A stretch of DNA of 64,000 nucleotides from Candidatus Nanopelagicales bacterium. Its GTDB lineage: Bacteria > Actinomycetota > Actinomycetes > S36-B12. Below, in pieces: positions 57,801 through 64,000 of this stretch. Numbering within the stretch: position 1 is the first letter of the stretch; each line of letters begins with the position of its first letter. The notes beneath the pieces are model-generated. The model searched no databases. It was not told where the DNA came from and saw nothing but the letters and a program-made list of their open reading frames with translations. Both the position numbers and the translations under genes were made by a program. The stretch covers positions 1,199,256 through 1,263,255 of the forward strand of contig JAGYJJ010000004.1 of the NCBI GenBank assembly GCA_018402235.1, written 5' to 3'.

Positions 57801-58323
57801 GTGGACCGTCGAACCTCCCCGCGTGGACCGTCGAACCTCCCCGCGTGGACCGGCGAACCTCCCCGGCCCCAGCACCGGAGCCTCGGTGGCCGACTACCAG
57901 CGGTCCTGGGATGAGTACTTCTCGCTCGAGCACGATCCAACGGACCTCGTCTGTGAAATCAACGTCCTGCAATACCGACCACTCGATCTGGTGATTGCGC
58001 GCGTTGAGTCTTTAGACAACGACGACGTCGCCTCGTTGCGCGCTGCTGCGCAACTCACTGGCACCCCGATCGAATTCAGCACGCCGCAATCGGAAACCGA
58101 TGCTCAGTTGGCAGCACGCATCTCGTGCCTAACCGGTGAGGTTCGCTTGCGTGTAGTGACTCCAGTGAACGACGCCGTCCTTCGCGCCGCTCACTCCGCG
58201 GGCGTAACGATCGATGATTCATCGGTCACAGGAATCGGGCGCATTGATCTGCTGCGTTTCCTCAAGGAGCAGTCGATCTCCCAAACCATGCATCGTTACG
58301 GGCGGCTGATCTCGCGCACGTAA
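54896..58323 (+). CDS. putA: bifunctional proline dehydrogenase / L-glutamate gamma-semialdehyde dehydrogenase, frameshifted at ~55725
   Basis: ORFs 54896-55849 and 55744-58323; PRODH SVKISAICANLD...NLDMEEYRDLELSLHSFMTVLDRPG; ALDH GPWNFPYAIPLSG, GHAGQKCSAASLAII. Confidence 0.95.
57788..57868 (+). repeat. 22-bp tandem repeat inside putA (3 full copies + partial)
   Basis: CGAACCTCCCCGCGTGGACCG[T/G] at 57788-57809, 57810-57831, 57832-57853, then CGAACCTCCCCGG. Confidence 0.95.
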
Positions 58324-58329
58324 CCGACA

Positions 58330-59451
58330 TCAATGCTCGGACGACCGATAGTGCTCGGCGAGCAGGTCGCGTCCAAAATCACGATCAGGGTCCCGCCACA
58401 CAGTGTGTATGTGGTTGGCGCCGCGCTGGGTGTTGTCGCATTCGACCACCAAGCGAGGGCCTTGAATTCGGTAGTAGTACGGATCGCCGGGGATCTCGCT
58501 GCCGGCCCACAGGAGAAAATGATCGTTCAAGCGAGCGTCGGCGTACTTATCCCGTTCGATTTCAGCCAAAGGTCCCGGAAGCCGAAGCGCAGTACAAGTC
58601 CAGGAGTGAGCGCAAGACGTCACGCTGGCCAGAGTCGAGGTCCGCAGCGCAGACTCCGCTTGGTTGGCGGGTCCATCGAACAGCATCCACATGCTGATCG
58701 GAGATGCCGGCAAACTCATCGGCTGCGCTTTGTATCTGGACGGTCAGGTCGTGGAGCGGATCGGGAAGCCGGCCGCGCCACAGGTCCGGGAGTGGCATAG
58801 GTGCAGCACCCTCGGTGAGCAGTGGCCGATTACCACCCACGATGTCGGTGGGGGCAACGTCGCAGACAAGTGCAGCTCCCCGTTGCTCATCACTCAGCGT
58901 TGCCATCAATGCATGCGCACGATCCTCCACTGCACCCAGAGGTCTATGCGGTTGGGGACCGAGCAGCGGCGCACTTGCCGGATCTGCGCCAAGGAATAGC
59001 GGTGTGCTTGCACAACCACACCATCAACCACAGTGTGGTGGATCGAAACATGGTGTCCCCCCACGCGCCAGGACCACGGGTCGCTCGACTCGGGGTTGCC
59101 GAAGATCCGCCAGTAGTACAGACCCGGATCTCTGCCGCGTTCTCGCCCCCAGTCACGTTGGAAACCCTCCAGACGATCCAGCATGTTGTCCAAGCCGATG
59201 ATGGCCGCTGTGGTGTTGTAACCGGGTTCGGACAATCCCTCGGCCAGCAGCATGTGCGCCAGTTTCTGCTGCGCGGGTCGCATCGCGGACAGCGGAAGAC
59301 CACCGTGATCGGTGGGTGTGTAGAACCACGTTTGCCGCTCGTCGGTGTCCTCAAACGGACACTGAGCAACGCTGCGTTGGTTGTCATCGAGGGAGTCGAG
59401 GAACTTCAGTGCTGCCGTCTGCATTCGTTCAGCGATATCGCGTTCGGTCAC
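58330..59451 (-). CDS. DUF3500 family protein, at least two frameshifts (~58990, ~58590)
   Basis: DTDERQTWFYTPTDHGGLPLSAMRPAQQKLAHMLLAEGLSEPGYNTTAAIIGLDN, WSWRVGGHHVSIHHTVVDG, ... GDPYYYRIQGPRLVVECDNTQRGANHIHTVWRDPDRDFG. Confidence 0.82.
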
Positions 59452-60632
59452 GGACCCTCATCCCGAAGCCGGAAAAGTGTGTCGTCAGTAGGGGCTTCCC
59501 ATGATCCCTCCACCTGCGAGGAATACCCAAGACGCTGGGTTCGACGAACGAGGTCACTACCAACGCGCAACTGCTCCGGTTCCCACGCGGCCAGTGCCTC
59601 ATCGATGGTGGTCGCTGATTCCAAAGCTTCCGCAAGCCCCCATGCATTGGCAGCTGCTTTCGCCGTGCCCGCAGCAGCGTGCGGTCGCATCACGAAGCCC
59701 GCGTCGCCAATCAGACACGCCCGTCCGAATGCCATGCGGTCAACTTCTAAGTCGTAGACCGCCTGCACGAACGGTTCTTGCGCCTGGACCACAGCTTCCG
59801 CCACCGCTTCGGGCAGCCGTGCGCGGGCGTGAGCGCGCATCTCCTCAACGTGTTCGGGACGGGCCCGCCCCGGAGGCAACGTTGGGTCGTGCCGAACACC
59901 TGACTCGTCCGTCATCAGATCCTCGAAATCTCCGCCTTCACGGTAGTTCCGGTACCAAACCGTGTTGATGAGGCGTTTTCCCGGATCTACGGATCCGTCT
60001 GGGCTGGGAATCGGATATACCAGGATGTGACTGTTGGCGTAGAACGCGTACGTGATCGCATCCCCCAAAGACTCTCGCGTCTTGGCAGAAAGTTCCGCCT
60101 CCGGAACCATTCCTCGCCATGCGACATAGCCTGCGTACCTTCGCTGCGAGTCCGGCAGAAGGGAACGTCGAAATATCGAGTTGACGCCATCGGCACAGAC
60201 CAGAAGATCAGCCTCGACGCTCGAGCCGTCCGCGAAGTCGACTCGAGCGCCAGATTCCGCAACGGTGAAGTCGACTGCCTCGTGGCCGGTCAGATAGCGA
60301 TCTGTGCCGAACTCGGCAAGGAGTCGTCCGTAAACCGTGAACCACGACGTGAAGTGGTACGTGGTGGGGCGCTCATGTCCGATGCTTCCATCGCGATTGA
60401 CGTAGCGGATCAGATCCGTTCGCGTGCTGATCTCATCGATATCGAGGCCACAGCGCTCGGTTAGATACCGCGAAGCATCGGGAAGAAAGCCGAGCCCTGC
60501 TCCGCGTTGCTCGAGCTTGTGACGTGATCGTTCGTAGATCGTTACGTCGTGCCCAAGATCGCGCAGGAGCAGGGCTGCGGTTAAACCACCGAGTGATCCA
60601 CCTACTACCGCGATGGTCGTGCTGGGGACCAC
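59448..60632 (-). CDS. FAD-dependent monooxygenase (PHBH-fold)
   Basis: IAVVGGSLGGLTAALLLRDLGHDVTIYERS, DLLVCADGVNS, CLIGDAGFVMRPHAAAGTAKA. Confidence 0.9.
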   Translation of the reverse strand: MVPSTTIAVVGGSLGGLTAALLLRDLGHDVTIYERSRHKLEQRGAGLGFLPDASRYLTERCGLDIDEISTRTDLIRYVNRDGSIGHERPTTYHFTSWFTVYGRLLAEFGTDRYLTGHEAVDFTVAESGARVDFADGSSVEADLLVCADGVNSIFRRSLLPDSQRRYAGYVAWRGMVPEAELSAKTRESLGDAITYAFYANSHILVYPIPSPDGSVDPGKRLINTVWYRNYREGGDFEDLMTDESGVRHDPTLPPGRARPEHVEEMRAHARARLPEAVAEAVVQAQEPFVQAVYDLEVDRMAFGRACLIGDAGFVMRPHAAAGTAKAAANAWGLAEALESATTIDEALAAWEPEQLRVGSDLVRRTQRLGYSSQVEGSWEAPTDDTLFRLRDEGP

Positions 60633-60638
60633 CTGTGG

Positions 60639-61160
60639 CTAGGGACGGCCGAAGGTCGCGATCCGATCGATGGCGCATACGAAAAGTACGCGGCGCTCAT
60701 CGATGGATGGATCGCGAAGACCATAAGGCGGTTCGTTGCCGGTGTACTTCGTCCAGATCTTGTCCAACTGCGCAGTGACCTTCGCGCCCTCATCGGGATC
60801 ATCCTCGAGGATTTCGCGCTCAACGTGGCACTTGATGCTGATCCAGTGGTACATGTTCTGTGGGTTGACGATCAAGATCGAAAGTTCCGGGTGCTTGCGG
60901 ATCCACTCGACCTTCTTGCGCTGCGTTGCGACGTTCACCAAAACCTTGTCGGCTTCGTAGTCGAACCACATCGGCGTGATGTTGATCCTGCCGTCGTTGC
61001 CCATGACACCGAAATTCGCGTGAAAGGGACCGTCGATGAGTTGCTTGTAAATCGGATCGAGGTCGTCCAGGGAGTTGACGGCGTCGCGGCCGCCAACGGT
61101 GAACTGGTTGGCCTGAAGTCCGTCAGCTACGTGGAGAAAGTTTGAAACTTGGATTCCCAT
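60639..61160 (-). CDS. PPOX-class (F420/FMN) pyridoxamine 5'-phosphate oxidase-fold protein
   Basis: ATG at 61160: LIDGPFHANFGVMGNDGRINITPMWFDYEADKVLVNVATQRKKVEWIRKHPELSILIVNPQN. Confidence 0.85.
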   Translation of the reverse strand: MGIQVSNFLHVADGLQANQFTVGGRDAVNSLDDLDPIYKQLIDGPFHANFGVMGNDGRINITPMWFDYEADKVLVNVATQRKKVEWIRKHPELSILIVNPQNMYHWISIKCHVEREILEDDPDEGAKVTAQLDKIWTKYTGNEPPYGLRDPSIDERRVLFVCAIDRIATFGRP

Positions 61161-61271
61161 GGGCGCTCCTTTGGGTGCGGCATTGAGCCTCAAATGGCTG
61201 TCTGCGCACCATAGTAAGGATGCGTGGTCCTCACCACCGGAACTGCAGAAGCACCACTCACCCCAGTGCGT

Positions 61272-61670
61272 TCAGGCAGGATCGGCGATTCCTCCGATGT
61301 CGTCTGGGACATCCGCCGCGCACTCGGCTAGGGCATCCATCGGAACGGTGGCCAGCGCGGCCTGATTCGTCGCCTTCATGACCACCGGCGCCTTGATGCC
61401 GTCGGCGTACGCCTGCAGCCATCGGCCCGCGCACACACCCCAGCGATCACCGGGGTTCAACCCAGCAAACCCGAACTCCGGGCGCGGGGTGGACAGATCG
61501 TTGCCCACCGACTTCTGGTGTTCCAAGAACTCCGACGTGACCACAGTGCACACGGTGTGCGAGCCAACGTCGTCTGGGCCGGTATTGCAGTAACCATCCC
61601 GGTAGAAGCCCGTGAGGGGTTCGACGCTGCAGACTTCGAGGGGCTCGCCATACACGTTGCTCTGCTCCAT
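61272..61670 (-). CDS. DUF2237 family protein
   Basis: NVYGEPLEVCSVEPLTGFYRDGYCNTGPDDVGSHTVCTVVTSEFLEHQKSVGNDLSTPRPEFGFAGLNPGDRWGVCAGRW. Confidence 0.9.
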   Translation of the reverse strand: MEQSNVYGEPLEVCSVEPLTGFYRDGYCNTGPDDVGSHTVCTVVTSEFLEHQKSVGNDLSTPRPEFGFAGLNPGDRWGVCAGRWLQAYADGIKAPVVMKATNQAALATVPMDALAECAADVPDDIGGIADPA

Positions 61671-61721
61671 GACCCCAGCCTAGATACGGAACCAACCATC
61701 CGCCAGACACGTCCGACAACC

Positions 61722-61985
61722 ATGCGGCTCATTGCAGCGGTGCTCGTATTCGCCCTCGGCTTCGTGCTGGCACCTGCAGCCTCCGCCGCCGAGAAGGTAT
61801 CCCTGACCGCATCCGCATCACAGGCGCGCAGCCAGGTGATTTCCTTGGTGCGGGAATACGAGGCTCGGTACGGGCCCCGGGTTTCCACGTCGGAGCGCGC
61901 ACAGTTGCGCAACATGGCACGCGAGTCCCGTCGTGAAATGAACACTCTCGTGCGTCTGGTTCGCAAGGCTCGAGCGAACCAATAG
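61722..61985 (+). CDS. small secreted hypothetical protein
   Basis: MRLIAAVLVFALGFVLAPAASAAEKVSLTASASQARSQVISLVREYEARYGPRV...; clear signal peptide. Confidence 0.7.
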   Translation: MRLIAAVLVFALGFVLAPAASAAEKVSLTASASQARSQVISLVREYEARYGPRVSTSERAQLRNMARESRREMNTLVRLVRKARANQ

Positions 61986-62031
61986 CCCCTCGGATTGGCG
62001 TCGCGCGCACTCGCACTACCAAAGAATTAGC

Positions 62032-62181
62032 GTGGTAGCAGACGCGCGATTGAATCAGGTGCGCGACATCCTTGCCCCAGCAATGTCCCTATCTGAGCAA
62101 ATCGGAGCGTGGTCCCAAGCTCGTTCCGTCATGCAGGAGTTGGACTCCCTCGGGAGTCAACTCGAGCGACGCGCCCGATAG
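62032..62181 (+). CDS. possible small ORF (49 aa)
   Basis: GTG start: VADARLNQVRDILAPAMSLSEQIGAWSQARSVMQELDSLGSQLERRAR*; lies just before the tRNA. Confidence 0.3.
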   Translation: MVADARLNQVRDILAPAMSLSEQIGAWSQARSVMQELDSLGSQLERRAR

Positions 62182-62201
62182 ACTCGTCACCTGCTTGATA
62201 C

Positions 62202-62272
62202 GCGGGTGTAGTTCAATGGCAGAACATCAGCTTCCCAAGCTGACAGCGCGGGTTCGATTCCCGTCACCCGCT
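62202..62272 (+). tRNA. tRNA-Gly (anticodon CCC)
   Basis: GCGGGTG...CACCCGC acceptor stem, anticodon arm TCAGC-TTCCCAA-GCTGA, T-arm GCGGGTTCGATTCCCGT. Confidence 0.93.
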
Positions 62273-62274
62273 CT

Positions 62275-63456
62275 CTAAGTCCATCGGCCGAGAACGGCAC
62301 CTAGTCCAACAACTCCTGCCATTGCGATGACCATCGCAGAGAATGATCCCAAAGATTCGGCGAGCAGAACTCCGATGGCCGGCGTCACACCGAGTGCGAT
62401 AGCGGTCGGCGCATGAAGGAGCCCGCTCAACGCTCCGTAATTGTTCGTTCCCCAGCGATCCGACACCGCAGTCGCATCAACCAAAGTCATGGCGCCCCGC
62501 CCGGCTCCAACGAGGAAGACAATCACCGCGACGGCGATGAAGGGTGCGGCCACCACGCCCATGAGAAGAAGCAGAAGTGCCGACATACCACCAGCGAGGG
62601 ACAACTGAATCCAGGGCACGCGACGGCCCGGGATGGCATAGAAGACAAACCGACCAAGCACTTGCCCAGCGCCGATGATTCCTAGACCCCACGCGGCAGT
62701 CTCGAAACTAAAGCCGTACTCAAGGAGCAGAGGCACCGCGTTCACAGTGGCTGTGTACAGACCCACGCCGATCAACAAAGTTGCAGCGAGCAAGCGCAGA
62801 AACCTTCCCGAGAGCGCCACCCCCCGAATTGCCGACCACGAGTTGTCGCGGTGTAACTCGGTAGGTAGATCCCACCGTCGTTCCATACTGCTGAGGACCA
62901 AGGGCATCGATACGATGAAGAAGGCCGCCGCCGCCACGAGAAACATCGAGCGCCAACCGATAGATTCAATGAGCCATGCGGCGATGGGCGCGAAGATTGT
63001 CGAAGCAAAGCCCGCTGCAATGGTCAAGATGACCAGTGGGCGATTGCGTTGATTCTGATACCGGTGGGTGATCGTTGTGAAGGCGACGCCGTATAGGGTC
63101 CCAGCCATCGCAAGGCCGAGAATTAGGAAGCCGGCGAAAAGCGCAATCAGACTTCGCGCATTTGCGACGACGACAAGACCCATCCCCCCCAATATGGTGC
63201 CAATGATCATCACGAGCCGTGGTCCTGTGCGGTCCAGCAATCGGCCTAGTGGAATCGACGTGATCGCCGACACCATCATGCTGGCAGACAACGCAAGTGA
63301 CACTTGAGCAAACGACCAGCCGGTATCGGATGCGATGACGGGTAGGGCAACCAAAGCGGCGTAATAGAGCAAGCCGTAGCCCACGACCTGGATGGTGGTG
63401 AGAGCAGCAAGACGACCGGTGGTCGCGTGGGAACTAACAAAACCAGTGGGCGCCAC
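62275..63456 (-). CDS. MFS transporter
   Basis: 393-aa, 12-TM-like: SMMVSAITSIPLGRLLDRTGPRLVMIIGTILGGMGLVVVA... Confidence 0.88.
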   Translation of the reverse strand: MAPTGFVSSHATTGRLAALTTIQVVGYGLLYYAALVALPVIASDTGWSFAQVSLALSASMMVSAITSIPLGRLLDRTGPRLVMIIGTILGGMGLVVVANARSLIALFAGFLILGLAMAGTLYGVAFTTITHRYQNQRNRPLVILTIAAGFASTIFAPIAAWLIESIGWRSMFLVAAAAFFIVSMPLVLSSMERRWDLPTELHRDNSWSAIRGVALSGRFLRLLAATLLIGVGLYTATVNAVPLLLEYGFSFETAAWGLGIIGAGQVLGRFVFYAIPGRRVPWIQLSLAGGMSALLLLLMGVVAAPFIAVAVIVFLVGAGRGAMTLVDATAVSDRWGTNNYGALSGLLHAPTAIALGVTPAIGVLLAESLGSFSAMVIAMAGVVGLGAVLGRWT

Positions 63457-63458
63457 CG

Positions 63459-63995
63459 TCAGGCTTCCCGGTCAAGCGCGCAGGCCTCCACTAATTCCCG
63501 GTAAGAATCAAGTTCAGGAACCCGTTGACCTGGGACCTTGGCGAGGTCGTCCCACAGTCGGAGTTGAATCGCGTTCTCGAATCCAGGCCGATGACGAAAA
63601 GTATTCATCTCCTCCACAGACATGGGTCCACCCTGCAGATGCAAGGTGTGAAGTGAGGCCTCAGAGAGCGTGGACATGTATGAAGGGTCAGAGGCAACAA
63701 GAAAGCGCTTAGCCTCAACGTGCCATCGGATGGGATCAGCAACGTGCGGACCGAAACGTTCCTCGCACCATGCAGCACCAGCCTCATCATGATGGGCGTC
63801 CACGTTCGAGTACTGAGCTCCTTGCGCATCTTCGACGAGGATATGACCGATATCGTGCAGAAGGGACGCGACGATCAGTGCCGCAGTCGCACCTGAGGAT
63901 CGCGCAAGGTCTGCCGCCTGCAATGCATGCTCCTGCTGAGTAACTTGCTCACCGAGGTAAGCGTGCATGCCAAAGCCATCGAATAGGGCCTTCAC
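63459..63995 (-). CDS. PhnZ/TmpB-like HD-domain protein (mixed-valent diiron oxygenase family), start near window edge
   Basis: YLGEQVTQQEHALQAADLARSSGATAALIVASLLHDIGH...HHDEAGAAWCEERFGPHVADPIRWHVEAKRFLVA...LQGGPMS. Confidence 0.75.
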   Translation of the reverse strand: MKALFDGFGMHAYLGEQVTQQEHALQAADLARSSGATAALIVASLLHDIGHILVEDAQGAQYSNVDAHHDEAGAAWCEERFGPHVADPIRWHVEAKRFLVASDPSYMSTLSEASLHTLHLQGGPMSVEEMNTFRHRPGFENAIQLRLWDDLAKVPGQRVPELDSYRELVEACALDREA

Positions 63996-64000
63996 CTCGT

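Noticed and set aside
58822-59757. 311-aa plus-strand ORF
   Set aside because: Antisense to the DUF3500 and FAD monooxygenase genes, which have clear family motifs on the minus strand.

Overview
64-kb window of a high-GC actinobacterial (Actinomycetota) chromosome, mostly housekeeping. Contents: a near-complete purine biosynthesis neighbourhood (purM, purF, purL, purQ, purS, purC, purB, purD, purA); galE, pyrE and a class I fructose-bisphosphate aldolase; an iron(III) ABC transporter with tandem IdeR/DtxR-like boxes; a dnaK-grpE-dnaJ-hspR-clpB operon with an upstream HAIR-like site; a 728-aa Fe-S oxidoreductase; dcd; putA; two VapBC-like TA pairs and a nucleotidyltransferase cassette; tRNA-Gly(CCC); and a PhnZ-like HD oxygenase at the right edge. 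The accessory centre is at 18.8-31.4 kb. It holds two tandem giant secreted subtilases that share N-terminal, protease and C-terminal modules but have completely different middle modules (Fn3/Ig/IPT/InlB versus beta-helix). Both have the same GATACA-NN-TGTATC palindrome exactly 11 nt upstream of the GTG start, and both lie downstream of a NarL/LuxR-type two-component system. I also found three families of small palindromic or iterated repeats: a ~68-nt three-tier hairpin (3 copies, all at gene 3' ends), a 55-nt CTTTCCGCCAG palindrome (2 copies), and a 22-bp frame-rotating repeat inside putA. About two dozen apparent frameshifts hit essential genes and look like sequencing or assembly indels, so many CDS below are reconstructed across ORF pieces. 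All calls come from reading the sequence; no database search was run.
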